64,000 nucleotides of DNA from Desulfurococcus mucosus DSM 2162 (GCF_000186365.1 NC_014961.1:124001-188000), one strand, 5' to 3'. Shown: positions 14,998 to 23,534, numbered from the stretch's first letter. Numbers and translations: made by a program. Notes: generated by a model from the sequence alone, not told the origin.

Positions 14998-15052
14998 TTG
15001 GATGCCTTTAAAAAGATTACCTATCAGTATATACGATATATACTTAGCGGTA

Positions 15053-15095
15053 TTACAATCGAAAGCCTCACCTTTTAAGGCGGGGAGGAGGTCAG
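15053..15095 (-). repeat. Dispersed stem-loop repeat (TnpB-end-like), near-consensus copy
   Basis: Minus strand: CTGACCTCCTCCCCGCC, TTAAA, AGGTGAGGCTTTCGATTGTAA. It is the cleanest head in the window, with GCCTTAAAAGGTGAGGC able to fold as a stem. It lies 26 bp before the small membrane protein gene at 15122. Confidence 0.8.
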
Positions 15096-15121
15096 TATGA
15101 TAAAGTGGCAGGGTGGTGGAT

Positions 15122-15358
15122 GTGAGTAGGAAGAGGATCGCTGGAGCACTATTGATATCCGGTACAGTTGTCCTCGCCACATTATACACTTACCTGGTGT
15201 TCTTCACACCCATCAGTATCCAGGCAACCGTGTTGAAGCTCACGGTCTACGTGTTCGTGATGGTGCTTCTTCTATCGCTCTTCATAGTGGGCTACACGCT
15301 GTTTAAAACCAACTTCTTCCCCCCGGAGGAGGTTGAGCGGGAGCTTTCAAAGGAGTGA
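15122..15358 (+). CDS. Small two-helix membrane protein, unknown function
   Basis: 78 aa with two predicted transmembrane helices (IAGALLISGTVVLATLYTYLVFF and TVYVFVMVLLLSLFIVGYTLF) and a charged cytoplasmic-type tail PEEVERELSKE. GTG 15122 follows GGTGGAT with good spacing; earlier in-frame GTG codons (15113, 15116) overlap that site. No family that I recognise. The repeat at 15053-15095 sits where its promoter would be. Confidence 0.6.
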   Translation: MSRKRIAGALLISGTVVLATLYTYLVFFTPISIQATVLKLTVYVFVMVLLLSLFIVGYTLFKTNFFPPEEVERELSKE

Positions 15359-15364
15359 GTCATT

Positions 15365-15378
15365 GGGGCGTTGGCCCC
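15365..15378. terminator. Hairpin between convergent genes
   Basis: GGGGC-GTTG-GCCCC, a perfect 5-bp stem with a 4-base loop in the 36-bp space between the convergent stop codons at 15358 and 15395. It could serve both transcripts. Confidence 0.4.
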
Positions 15379-15394
15379 GGTTATGGATGCTGTC

Positions 15395-16498
15395 CTATTT
15401 CTCCCTGTAGGCTAGTTTCACCAGTAGCCACTTCAAGACATCTGCCGCCTGCTTACTCATCTCCCTGGAGTCCTCTAGGACCTTCGCGGCTTCATCAACA
15501 TACCTCCTTATGAGCATCTCACTATACTCTAGGCTCCCGGTTTCGCGGACGACATCCTGCACGTACTTCACGTGGTCGAGTGTTACATCTGTTCCAGGAG
15601 CATCGTATATTTCACTCAGCCTCCTCTTAACCTCCTCGCTACCCAACTCGTATGCCTTCACCACGAGGAGGGTTTTCTTCCTCTCTTTTACATCGCTACC
15701 AACGGGCTTACCTGTTTGCCTTGGGTCACCGTAGAGGCCTATGATGTCGTCTCTTAACTGGAATGCTATTCCAGCTGGGATCGCGTAGGAGGATAGTTCC
15801 CCGAGTAGCCTCTCATTATACTTGCCTGAGGCTATCGCCCCCATGTGTAGGGGTAGCTCGATGGTGTAGGAAGCGGTCTTGAGCCTGTGTACGAGGAGGA
15901 CGTCTCTCTCTGAGACCTCGTGTAGCGACCTATATGAGAAGAGCACGTCTAGGTACTGTCCATACGCCACCTTCCTCAATCCCGCTGCATAGGTCCCCAG
16001 TAGCTTACTGAGCACTTCCCCGTTAATCCCTGCTCTCGACACGTATTCAACTGCTGTGGCCTCGAGGAAGTCGCCCACGGTTATAGCCTGGGAGTCACCG
16101 TAATGGGTGCAATCACCCGTCTTGAACTCCCTTATACACTTGTCCCTGAACCACGAGTGCACTGTTGGGCCGCCTCGCCGTATCTCATCCCTATCCATTA
16201 CGTCGTCATGTACCAGTAGGTAGCTTTGAAGCAACTCGATACCGGTCATCAGGCTGGTGATTAGCGATGGATCCCCGCTCCCCCACTCCTTACTCCAGTA
16301 GCCTACTAATGTTAGGAATGCTCTCAGCCTCTTCCCGCCTCTCAGGGTATAGTCTGATGCAATCTCAACTGCGTCGAGAGTTAAAGGCGAGATAGATGAA
16401 GCCTCCTCCCTGATCCTGGAGAAAACGGCTCTCAGATTATCCTCAACTATTCTCACAGCGTAGTTGAGTAGCTCACTGTAATCAATTCCTTGACTCAT
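15395..16498 (-). CDS. idsA: Polyprenyl synthetase, geranylgeranyl/farnesyl diphosphate synthase
   Basis: trans-Isoprenyl diphosphate synthase making the C20 (perhaps C15-C25) precursor of archaeal ether lipids, 367 aa. First aspartate-rich motif LVHDDVMDRDEIRRGGPTVH, second FQLRDDIIGLYGDPRQTGKPVGSDVKERKKT, plus LRGGKRLRAFLTLVG for IPP binding. The segment LLQSYLLVHDD just before the first motif sets product length; its bulky residues would limit elongation, but the exact product cannot be fixed here. Start ATG 16498 (MSQGIDYSELL). Divergent from hexulose-phosphate synthase, with strong palindromes between. Confidence 0.9.
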   Translation of the reverse strand: MSQGIDYSELLNYAVRIVEDNLRAVFSRIREEASSISPLTLDAVEIASDYTLRGGKRLRAFLTLVGYWSKEWGSGDPSLITSLMTGIELLQSYLLVHDDVMDRDEIRRGGPTVHSWFRDKCIREFKTGDCTHYGDSQAITVGDFLEATAVEYVSRAGINGEVLSKLLGTYAAGLRKVAYGQYLDVLFSYRSLHEVSERDVLLVHRLKTASYTIELPLHMGAIASGKYNERLLGELSSYAIPAGIAFQLRDDIIGLYGDPRQTGKPVGSDVKERKKTLLVVKAYELGSEEVKRRLSEIYDAPGTDVTLDHVKYVQDVVRETGSLEYSEMLIRRYVDEAAKVLEDSREMSKQAADVLKWLLVKLAYREK

Positions 16499-16525
16499 GG
16501 GTACACCCTGCCTGGCTAGGGAGGC

Positions 16526-16570
16526 GGCGCAGTAATGGTTGCTGCGCCACCGAGCTAACTAGCTCAGTGG
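16526..16570. promoter_or_regulatory. Two adjacent perfect inverted repeats between idsA and hps
   Basis: First: GGCGCAG (16526-16532) and CTGCGCC (16542-16548) with a 9-base loop. Second: arms CCAC-c-GAGCTA (16547-16557) and TAGCTC-a-GTGG (16560-16570) around AC, a nearly complete 24-bp palindrome ending just before the rightward TATA-like CTAATAAATC (16573-16582). The second has operator geometry for hps; the first is near the idsA start and could act as an RNA hairpin. Confidence 0.5.
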
Positions 16571-16657
16571 AAACCTAATAAATCTTTCCGCCGCAACCCG
16601 GTGGTCGAGCTAACCTATTTATCTCCGGATGAGGATATGGGTACAATCGTGGTGGCC

Positions 16658-17311
16658 ATGGATAGGATACTTCAGGTCGCATTAGATCTCACTAAGCTGC
16701 CGGAGGCAGTCGAGATAGCAACGAAGATAGCTTCTCACACGTCATGTAGGAACATATGGCTTGAAGTCGGGACACCCCTGCTGAAAGCGTGGGGTCTCAT
16801 AGCTGTTAAAGCCGTGAAGAATCTGTCAAACTGCTTCGTAGTAGTCGATACAAAGACCATGGATGTACCGGCTATAGAAGGCGGCATGCTCCTCGACGCC
16901 GGTGGCGACGCGTTCACAGTGCTCGGTGTCGCCGACGATGATGTGGTTAAAGAGGCTGTTGAGACTGCTAGAGCACGGGGTAAGCTCGTGGTGGCGGATC
17001 TAATAAGCCACCCCGACCCGCTTAAGAGGGCTGTGGAGCTCGACCGGCTCGGTGTAGACGTCGTCCTCTACCATGTGGGGATAAGTGTTCAGAGATCGAG
17101 AAGGGTGACAGTAGCCCAGTTGCTCAGGGAGATAGAAGGCTTGAGGAGGAATGTATCGGCTAGGATAGCTGTAGCCGGAGGAATAAAGCCCGGCGATGTG
17201 AAAGGATTGATCGCTAGTGGTGCAGACATAGTTGTGGTGGGCGGGGCTATAACGAAGGCCGAGAACCCTGTGCAAGTAGTCGAAAGGATTCTCGAGGAGA
17301 TGAACACGTAG
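16658..17311 (+). CDS. hps: 3-Hexulose-6-phosphate synthase (OMP decarboxylase superfamily)
   Basis: 217 aa. The HPS branch is recognised by MDRILQVALDLTKLPEAVEIA at the start, WLEVGTPLLKAWGL, FVVVDTKTMDVPAIEG (the DxKxxD motif) and RIAVAGGIKPGDVKGLIASGADIVVVGGAI at the C-terminal phosphate site. It condenses formaldehyde with ribulose 5-phosphate; in archaea lacking the oxidative pentose pathway the reverse reaction supplies ribulose 5-phosphate. ATG 16658 has GGTGG upstream and matches the family start; a GTG at 16601 would add 19 unconserved residues. The partner isomerase (PHI) is not in this window. Confidence 0.85.
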   Translation: MDRILQVALDLTKLPEAVEIATKIASHTSCRNIWLEVGTPLLKAWGLIAVKAVKNLSNCFVVVDTKTMDVPAIEGGMLLDAGGDAFTVLGVADDDVVKEAVETARARGKLVVADLISHPDPLKRAVELDRLGVDVVLYHVGISVQRSRRVTVAQLLREIEGLRRNVSARIAVAGGIKPGDVKGLIASGADIVVVGGAITKAENPVQVVERILEEMNT

Positions 17312-17343
17312 CATAGCAATGTGCGCTAGCAGGGTTCCCTAAG

Positions 17344-18111
17344 GTGTCGGCCGGGGACACTATCGAGATAGGTGTAGACGAGGCTGGCAGGGGCCCCTTC
17401 GTAGGGGACATGGTTATAGTTGGAGTAATAGGTCCGAGTAGGGTTTTTGAATCCCTGGTTTCAATAGGCTTAAAGGATAGCAAGGCGCTGGAGCCTGTGG
17501 CTCGGCGAGAGCTATTCTGGGAGATACTCTCAAGCAACGTGGATATAGTGGCATGGCTCGTCAGCCCGTTCACCATAGACAGGGGGAACATGAATGAGCT
17601 CGAGTACATTAGGATATGCAGGATACTCAAACTCCTCTCCTATAGTCGCCTAGCGAGATCGAAGCCGGGTAACTCCTTGAGAATATATGTTGACGAGGTG
17701 AAAGGCTATGGTGAAAGTGTCAGGGAGTGCGCCATGAGGATCTACGGGGAGCACGTGGAGGTAGTCATGGAGCCTGAAGCCGATGCAAGATACCCCGCTG
17801 TTTCAGCTGCCAGTGTGATCGCGAAAGTGATCAGGGATAGAAACATTGATGTCCTCGGGAAGATCACCGGTGGGCTGGGCTCAGGATACCCCAGTGACCC
17901 GGCATCCAGGGCATGGCTTGCAACAATCTATGGGAGGTGGGATAAGCCCCCGGTATTCATTAGGAGGAGCTGGGGCATAGTGAGGGATATTGCACCGGGT
18001 TGGCATATAGTTAAGCATGTGAAGCATGGTAGGAGAAGGAGTAGGTCGCTGCTGGACTTCATGGAGGGGAGCAGGCATGGTGACGAATCTACCGGCAGAG
18101 GCCAAGGCTAA
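17344..18111 (+). CDS. rnhB: Ribonuclease HII
   Basis: Endonuclease that nicks RNA-DNA hybrids and single ribonucleotides in DNA, 255 aa. Catalytic residues visible: IGVDEAGRGPFVG (Asp, Glu and the GRG loop), LKDSKALEPVARREL, IYVDEVKGYGE (Asp), EADARYPAVSAASVIAKVIRDR (Asp), and GLGSGYPSDPASRAWL. Start GTG 17344. The C-terminal end is extended and basic (KHVKHGRRRSRSLLD) and overlaps the downstream GTPase gene by 35 bp. Confidence 0.92.
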   Translation: MSAGDTIEIGVDEAGRGPFVGDMVIVGVIGPSRVFESLVSIGLKDSKALEPVARRELFWEILSSNVDIVAWLVSPFTIDRGNMNELEYIRICRILKLLSYSRLARSKPGNSLRIYVDEVKGYGESVRECAMRIYGEHVEVVMEPEADARYPAVSAASVIAKVIRDRNIDVLGKITGGLGSGYPSDPASRAWLATIYGRWDKPPVFIRRSWGIVRDIAPGWHIVKHVKHGRRRSRSLLDFMEGSRHGDESTGRGQG

Positions 18112-19237
18112 ATGGATTAAAGTCATGGAGGCGAAGACTCCGGAGGAGAAGATAAGGGCTCTCGAAGACTTTCTCTCCAGTGTGCCGAAACATAAGGGTA
18201 CGGAGAAACTGAGGCTCTGGGCTACTAGGAGGCTGGCAGAGCTCAGAGATGAGATCGAGGAGAGGAGGAAGAAGAAGACCGGGCGTGGCGCCGTCTTTTT
18301 CGTTGAGAAAGAGGGGGATGTCCAGGTGGTAGTGCTGGGTCCCCCGAACACGGGTAAAAGCATGCTTGTAAACAAGTTGACCGGTGCTAGAACGGTTATC
18401 GCGGATTACCCGTTCTCCACAACGCAACCCGTTCCAGGGATGCTGAAGTATGAGGACATATATATTCAGCTAATTGATACCCCGCCGTTGAGCAGAGGGA
18501 GTGGTTTAATAAACAAGATCATAGGTCTCGCCAGGAACGCCGATGGTCTCCTCATAGTGCTGGATGCTACGCGCGACATAATAGCGGATTTCGAGGAGTT
18601 GCGCGGCCTCCTCGAGGACTCAGGTGTCGTACTCTCAAAGCCCCTTGGGAGAGTGGTCATCGAGGCATATAGGAGTGGGCGCCAAGGGATACGTTTCACA
18701 CTGATGGGTAAGCTGCTTAACGCGACGCTTGACGATGTACGTAGGTTGCTCGAGGAATATAGGATCCATAATGCCCATGTGAAAATATATGGAGAAGTCA
18801 CATTGGATGATGTAGAGCAGGCTTTATTCGAGAACACGACTTACAAGCCCTCCGTCGTGTTTGTAAATAAGGTTGACCTCGTCAGCGGGGTTGACGAGGT
18901 AGTCAAGGTGCTCGGTGAGAAAAGCGGTCTACCCGTAATAGCTGGATCAGCGTTCACAGGCTTAGGCCTTAACAAGGTGGGTGAAGCTTTGTTCACGCAG
19001 CTTGAGCTGATACGGGTCTACACTAAGTCCCCTAACACGGATCCATCCAGTAAACCCCTCGTACTCAGGAAGGGTGCCACTATAAGGGATGTGGCTGAGA
19101 GTATTCACAGGGACTTCGTTAAGAACTTTGTGTATGCAAAGGTGTGGGGTAAATCTGTCCACTATCCCGGTGAGAGGGTGGGGCTAGAACATGTCGTCGA
19201 GGATGGCGATATAGTTGAGATACATATACGTGGATAA
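18077..19237 (+). CDS. DRG-type GTPase (Obg-HflX superfamily) with TGS domain
   Basis: Translation-associated GTPase of the archaeal/eukaryotic DRG family, 386 aa. N-terminal helical segment (AEAKAKWIKVMEAKTPEEKIRALEDFLSS), then G1 VVVLGPPNTGKSMLVNKLTG, switch I/G2 YPFSTTQPVPGML, G3 QLIDTPPL, G4 VVFVNKVDLV, G5 IAGSAF, and a C-terminal TGS domain (LVLRKGATIRDVAESIHRDFVKNFVYAKVW through EDGDIVEIHI). ATG 18077 follows GGGGAG. It overlaps rnhB, and an expanded repeat begins one base after its stop. Confidence 0.9.
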   Translation: MVTNLPAEAKAKWIKVMEAKTPEEKIRALEDFLSSVPKHKGTEKLRLWATRRLAELRDEIEERRKKKTGRGAVFFVEKEGDVQVVVLGPPNTGKSMLVNKLTGARTVIADYPFSTTQPVPGMLKYEDIYIQLIDTPPLSRGSGLINKIIGLARNADGLLIVLDATRDIIADFEELRGLLEDSGVVLSKPLGRVVIEAYRSGRQGIRFTLMGKLLNATLDDVRRLLEEYRIHNAHVKIYGEVTLDDVEQALFENTTYKPSVVFVNKVDLVSGVDEVVKVLGEKSGLPVIAGSAFTGLGLNKVGEALFTQLELIRVYTKSPNTDPSSKPLVLRKGATIRDVAESIHRDFVKNFVYAKVWGKSVHYPGERVGLEHVVEDGDIVEIHIRG

Positions 19238-19468
19238 ACTTCTTCCAGCCCTAAAGGAAACGCCTTCGAGGGATTCACTGGTTCCCAGCATTTGTTCGGG
19301 TTTACATCTGTCATCTGCGGGGCAGTCGGGGTGGGCCAACCCTGAAGGCAGTCGCCGGGGTTGGGAATCCCCACAGGTCACGGAGGAAACTCTGTCTTCA
19401 CCCCGGTTCCCGCGCACCGTATTTAAGCCCTTCAGCCCCGCCTTGTAAGGCAGGGTTCTCGGTTGTAG
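19238..19468 (+). repeat. Expanded 230-bp copy of the dispersed repeat (MITE-like)
   Basis: Begins with a degenerate head (CTTCTTCCAGCC, CTAAAGG) and ends with a degenerate tail (CCCCGCCTTGTAAGGCAGGG then TTCTCGGTTGTAG). The interior shares TTCACTGGTTCCCAGCATTT-GTTCGGGTTTACAT and GTCATCTGCGGGGC with the minus-strand element at 8240-8310, then adds GTTGGGAATCCCCACAGGTC and more. It has no convincing ORF. It fills the space between the DRG GTPase gene and the convergent gene at 19471. Confidence 0.65.
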
Positions 19469-19470
19469 CT

Positions 19471-19809
19471 CTACATGTCGGAGCCCCGTGGGTGTTCATC
19501 CTCGCATACTTTGACCGGTATACCTAGCTTCCTTAATACTCTTGAAAGAGGATTCAATGAACCTCTTTGATCGCAGATGTATGCTTCTGAAGGCGTGTAG
19601 ACAGCTATTATGCGTAGAGACTCCTCCTCAGGATTCCCCCTGTTAAACACCACTATCTCAAGGTGCCTCATGCTCCCCAGCATGTTTGAGACGCGGAGAA
19701 GCCTAATGGTCTCAGCATCGGTAACTAGGATCCTGCAGCCTTCCACTACGGCCTCTTCTATGAACCTTCCTACGGCTTCATCAAGCTTCCTAAGGGATAA
19801 TACAAGCAT
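19471..19809 (-). CDS. Hypothetical protein, small alpha/beta
   Basis: 112 aa, not recognised. Pattern: helix (LRKLDEAVGRFIEEAVVEG), strand CRILVTDAETIRLLRVS, RHLEIVVFNRGNPEEESLRIIAVYTPSEAYICD, ending with a Cys/His-poor tail VKVCEDEHPRGSDM. A minus-strand TATA element (ATATAAAAA at 19845-19855) lies ~40 bp before ATG 19809, supporting expression. The TATA tract lies in a divergent space shared with the gene at 19867. It looks like a small nucleotide-binding or receiver-like fold, but I cannot name one. Confidence 0.5.
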   Translation of the reverse strand: MLVLSLRKLDEAVGRFIEEAVVEGCRILVTDAETIRLLRVSNMLGSMRHLEIVVFNRGNPEEESLRIIAVYTPSEAYICDQRGSLNPLSRVLRKLGIPVKVCEDEHPRGSDM

Positions 19810-19866
19810 CTCTGTCGTCCCTTAGGGAGTCATAGAGGGCTCAATGTTTTTATATTCAGCAGGTTA

Positions 19867-20274
19867 ATGTATCTACTTAGGGTTCGCTGCGGCATCATCA
19901 GGGTGCATGGAATGATAAGTGATTTAGCCGAGTTTCTCAGGCGACACGGCTTCAAGGTTATCGCATACAGGGATGCTTTAAGGGTTCCCGACGAGGAGTT
20001 ACCCATATATCTCGAGGTAAAGCTCGACGCGGGAAAAATCTATACTGCGATAGGTTTCACCGAAGAGCTTAGGGAAATCCTCGAGGAGAAGGCTTCGGGT
20101 GGTGAGAGTATCGAGGACATAGTGGAGGACGCTTTAAGCCGTTTAAACACATGTGCCCTCCTAGTCAAGAAGTGGGCTGATGAAAGAAGGCTTGTGACGA
20201 TATTCAGGCTTAGAGAGGGGAGCGTTGAGCTCATGGATCTCCTGGAGGAGTTAAGGGAGGAAATGGAGGGGTAA
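19867..20274 (+). CDS. Hypothetical protein upstream of phosphohexomutase
   Basis: 135 aa, not recognised: LAEFLRRHGFKVIAYRDALRVPDEELPIYLEVKLDAGKIYTAIGF, then an acidic helical segment (LREILEEKASGGESIEDIVEDALSRLN) and ELMDLLEELREEMEG. No transmembrane or metal motif. ATG 19867 gives the longest form; an internal ATG at 19912 with GGTG upstream (MISDLAEF) is an alternative because the available TATA tract is very close to 19867. Its TAA shares one base with the next gene's ATG, so both are probably translated together. Confidence 0.55.
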   Translation: MYLLRVRCGIIRVHGMISDLAEFLRRHGFKVIAYRDALRVPDEELPIYLEVKLDAGKIYTAIGFTEELREILEEKASGGESIEDIVEDALSRLNTCALLVKKWADERRLVTIFRLREGSVELMDLLEELREEMEG

Positions 20275-21644
20275 TGGAGTTGGGCAGGCTCTTTGGAACA
20301 GATGGTGTAAGAGGCGTAGTAAACGAGGAACTTAACCCCGAGCTAGTGGTGAGGCTGGGCCTAGCCATAGGCTCCTTCTTCGACAAGGGCTCCAGGATCC
20401 TTGTGGCAATGGATTCCAGGGCGGGCGGCGAGCTCATTAAGAACATTGTGGCAGGAGCATTGATGTCAACAGGCGTCAAGGTGTATGATGCAGGGCTCGC
20501 TCCGACGCCAGCCCTACAGTACGCTGTCAAATCCAACGGCTTCGACGGTGGCGTAATGGTGACGGCAAGCCATAACCCGCCAGAGTACAATGGGATAAAG
20601 GTGATCGGGTCCCACGGGATAGAAGTCGACAGGGATGAGGAGGAAGCCATCGAGGAGTTGTACTGGGAGAACAGGTTCAGGAGGGTTAGCTGGAGGGAGC
20701 TGTCTCACCATGTAGAAAAGTATCCCCTGGTAATCGAAGAATATGTGAAAGCCGTGGTAAGCCATGTTGACAGGGACTTGATCAAGAGCAGGAACTATAG
20801 GTTGCTGGTGGATCCAGCTAACAGCGTGGGCTCGCTGACCACGCCATTGATAGCGAGAGAGCTCGGCGTGAAACCCATTGTCGTTAATGGAACACTGGAT
20901 CCCTTGTTCTCGGGGAGGCTGCCGGAGCCCACCGTGGAGAACCTTGCCGAGACATCTAAGCTTGTAAGGGAGGTAGGCGTTGCATTGGGTGTGGCTCACG
21001 ACGCCGACGCGGATAGAGTCATAATGATCGATGAAAAAGGTGTCGTGCACTGGGGTGATCGCACGGCAGCCCTTCTGGCGAGATACCTTAGGGAGAAAGG
21101 GTTGAAAGGCAGGGTTTACACAGCTGTATCATCCAGTGTAATCGTGGAGGAAGTGCTGAGACCATTGAACATTGATGTGGTCTGGCTCAAGGTCGGCAGT
21201 GTTGACATAGCTCACACTATGAGAAGAAACGGAGACGCCCTATGCGGATTCGAGGAAAACGGCGGCTTCATGTATCCTCCACACCAATATGTTCGCGACG
21301 GTGGGATGACAACTGCGCTCTTCCTGGAAATGCTCGCCACCTACGGTGTACCGGCGTCGCAGTTATTCGAATCATTACCCAAGTATCATACCGTGAAGAA
21401 GAAGTATAAGATGAGCAGGGAGAGCGCTCTCGCAGTCGTCGAGAAGGTAAAGGAGGCATTCAGGAACGAGCGGTTGATAACCATAGACGGCGTTAAAGTG
21501 GTGTCTTCGGACTACTGGCTACTAGTCCGTCCAAGTGGAACCGAGCCGTTGCTTCGCGTAATGATAGAGGCTAAAACAATTGAACGCCTCGACGAGGTGT
21601 CCCAACTAGTGGATTCACTAATCAGTGAGGTGACTGGTAGGTGA
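20274..21644 (+). CDS. glmM: Phosphoglucosamine mutase / phosphohexomutase
   Basis: Alpha-D-phosphohexomutase, 456 aa. Domains and residues: LFGTDGVRGVVNEELNPELV (N-terminal signature), VMVTASHNPPEYNGIKV with the active-site phosphoserine in ASHNP, GVAHDADADRVIMIDEKG (metal-binding DxDxDR), CGFEENGGFMYP (sugar specificity loop) and LLVRPSGTEPLLRVMIEA (phosphate-binding RPSGTEP). GlmM-type fit is suggested by sequence; archaeal enzymes often act on both mannose and glucosamine phosphates. Together with GlmS at 48.3 kb it would feed UDP-GlcNAc synthesis. Its TGA overlaps the Trm112-like ATG. Confidence 0.88.
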   Translation: MELGRLFGTDGVRGVVNEELNPELVVRLGLAIGSFFDKGSRILVAMDSRAGGELIKNIVAGALMSTGVKVYDAGLAPTPALQYAVKSNGFDGGVMVTASHNPPEYNGIKVIGSHGIEVDRDEEEAIEELYWENRFRRVSWRELSHHVEKYPLVIEEYVKAVVSHVDRDLIKSRNYRLLVDPANSVGSLTTPLIARELGVKPIVVNGTLDPLFSGRLPEPTVENLAETSKLVREVGVALGVAHDADADRVIMIDEKGVVHWGDRTAALLARYLREKGLKGRVYTAVSSSVIVEEVLRPLNIDVVWLKVGSVDIAHTMRRNGDALCGFEENGGFMYPPHQYVRDGGMTTALFLEMLATYGVPASQLFESLPKYHTVKKKYKMSRESALAVVEKVKEAFRNERLITIDGVKVVSSDYWLLVRPSGTEPLLRVMIEAKTIERLDEVSQLVDSLISEVTGR

Positions 21645-22072
21645 TGAGGTACTGGGGCCTCGACGTCCTGGTTTGCGTGCACTGTAAACACCACCCGTTA
21701 GAGCTCACGGTCATAGAGTCCGAGGAGCAGAGCATAGACGTCGAGAAGGTTGAGGCCCCTGTGTGTAAGGAATACTGCGGGTACCTAAGGGAGAAGATAG
21801 ACAGGAATAAGGCTTATCCTTGCCGTGAATGCCTCAGGAAAGGCATCAGGACAGGCGTACTATATTGCCCTAACTGTGGGAGATGGTACCCTATAAAGAA
21901 CGGCGTGGTATACATGCTAACTGATAACAGGAGGAACCCTGAAAGAGACAGGGAGTTTCTAAGAATGTTCAAGGATAGAATACCTGGACGCATTCTGGAG
22001 CACGGGAAGCCCGTTAATCTTCATGGAGTTGAGGAAGGAGGGGAAAAACAAGGTTATCTCGGGCATAAATAA
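21644..22072 (+). CDS. Trm112-like zinc-binding protein
   Basis: 142 aa. Cysteines LVCVHCKHHPLELTVIES at the N-terminus, KEYCGYL, YPCRECLRKG and VLYCPNCGRWYPIKNGVVYML form the Trm112/UPF0434 zinc-ribbon pattern. Archaeal Trm112 proteins activate class I methyltransferases for tRNA, rRNA and release factor; the middle insertion with extra cysteines is longer than in minimal Trm112. It begins on the A of the glmM stop (TGATG), and its last 19 bp overlap the convergent amidohydrolase gene. Confidence 0.72.
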   Translation: MRYWGLDVLVCVHCKHHPLELTVIESEEQSIDVEKVEAPVCKEYCGYLREKIDRNKAYPCRECLRKGIRTGVLYCPNCGRWYPIKNGVVYMLTDNRRNPERDREFLRMFKDRIPGRILEHGKPVNLHGVEEGGEKQGYLGHK

Positions 22073-23442
22073 TCCAGCTGGTATCTACCCTTCTCCATGA
22101 GCCTATCCCATAGTCTTTCAACAACCCTATGCACGTACTCTACAGCCTTTTCCTCGTCAACCCTGGTTAGCTTCCTGTTTCTCACAATGATCCTGCCGTC
22201 AACTATGACGGTGTCAACATCCCTGCTACTAAACGAGTTGACTATGTGGCCCATCACGGTCTGCGAGTTGACCGGTGTGGACGGGGCCTCAGGCCTTAAT
22301 ACAACTAGGTCTGCCTTCTTGCCTACCTCAATGCTGCCGAGCTCCCCTTCGACATGGAACATTCTGGCAACATTCACTGTTGACATCTCGAACACCTGTA
22401 GCGGGGTGAGGACCCTTGGATCCCTGTTCCAGAGCTTGTGGATCAAGTATGTTGCCCGCATATTCTCGAACTGGTCGAAGACGTAGCCGTCGTTCCCTAT
22501 CCCCACGTTTACTCCAAGCCTGAGCATTTCTGGTACCCTGGCTACGCCGACGGCGTTCAACATGTTGCTCAACGGGTTATGGGCCACGTGTACCCCGGTC
22601 TCCTTTATTATGTGGAGTTCGTCCTCCGTGATGTTCACGGCATGTACTAGGTGCACGTTGCTCCCTAGGAAACCAAGCTTCTTCATCCTCTCCACGGGCC
22701 TCAATCCGTATCTCTCTATGTTGTGGTAGACGTCGACTAATCCCTCCGCGGTGTGAATGGCTATGAGTGCCCCGTACTTTCCAGCCGTTTCATGAGCGAG
22801 CTTGAAGAGCTCGTCTGTAACAGTGAAGCTTGCGTGGAGGTATATTGCACCCTTAACTAACCTGCCTGGATCCCTGTTGTTCTTCACGATGAACCTCTCA
22901 TTCTCCCTGAGGCCCCTCACACCTTCCTCGAGACTCCTCCTCTGTGTTGCTTCGAAGGACACTATCCCCCTTATCCCCACCTCGTTAACTCCTTTCTCAA
23001 TGTAATCCAGGACCCCGTCTATCGCGTTAGGGCTGCTTATATTGTCGAAGAAGTTGGTTACCCCTGACTTCGCGAACAGGATTGAGCCTATGAGGGCTGA
23101 GGCATATGCATCCTCATAGGTTAACTCTACGTCGAGGGCCCACCATATCCTCTGAAGGTTTTGCTGGAAGTCTGTTGGAGGCTCTATTTTCGAGAACCAG
23201 GGGCTCCCGGTTAGGAGTAGCCCGTAGAAGTGGGTGTGTGCACACATCAGTCCCGGTGTTACGACTCTGCCACGTCCATTAATGGTTTCTTCCCCAGTGT
23301 ACTTACTGGTTCCGTCGCCTACTCCTACATCTATGATGCGTCCATCTCGCACAGCTATGTATCCGTGATCTATGATGCGTCGCTCACTATTCATTGTAAC
23401 GATCAATGCGTCGGATATTAGTATGTCGACTTTCTCCCTCAA
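22054..23442 (-). CDS. Amidohydrolase: SsnA/MTA-SAH deaminase-like metal-dependent hydrolase
   Basis: 462 aa amidohydrolase of the chlorohydrolase/deaminase branch. Seen: DILISDALIVTMNSERRIIDHGYIAVRDGRI (N-terminal beta sandwich), VTPGLMCAHTHFYG (metal HxH), YGALIAIHTAEG (metal His), HLVHAVNITEDEL (His), NVGIGNDGYVFDQFENMR (metal Asp), and GELGSIEVGKKADLVVL. The CAHTHFYG and DG-x-x-x-D context resembles SsnA-type enzymes more than classic MTA deaminase; substrate unknown. TTG 23442 has GGGGGTG upstream and lies after a TATA-like tract; an ATG at 23505 in frame is the alternative. Confidence 0.78.
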   Translation of the reverse strand: MREKVDILISDALIVTMNSERRIIDHGYIAVRDGRIIDVGVGDGTSKYTGEETINGRGRVVTPGLMCAHTHFYGLLLTGSPWFSKIEPPTDFQQNLQRIWWALDVELTYEDAYASALIGSILFAKSGVTNFFDNISSPNAIDGVLDYIEKGVNEVGIRGIVSFEATQRRSLEEGVRGLRENERFIVKNNRDPGRLVKGAIYLHASFTVTDELFKLAHETAGKYGALIAIHTAEGLVDVYHNIERYGLRPVERMKKLGFLGSNVHLVHAVNITEDELHIIKETGVHVAHNPLSNMLNAVGVARVPEMLRLGVNVGIGNDGYVFDQFENMRATYLIHKLWNRDPRVLTPLQVFEMSTVNVARMFHVEGELGSIEVGKKADLVVLRPEAPSTPVNSQTVMGHIVNSFSSRDVDTVIVDGRIIVRNRKLTRVDEEKAVEYVHRVVERLWDRLMEKGRYQLDYLCPR

Positions 23443-23534
23443 GGACACCCCCTTCAAGATCTCTAGGCGGCGTCCAGGATAATAAATGATATGCGCGGGC
23501 TCCAAACCACTCTATTCGTCTATCCCTGGAACAG

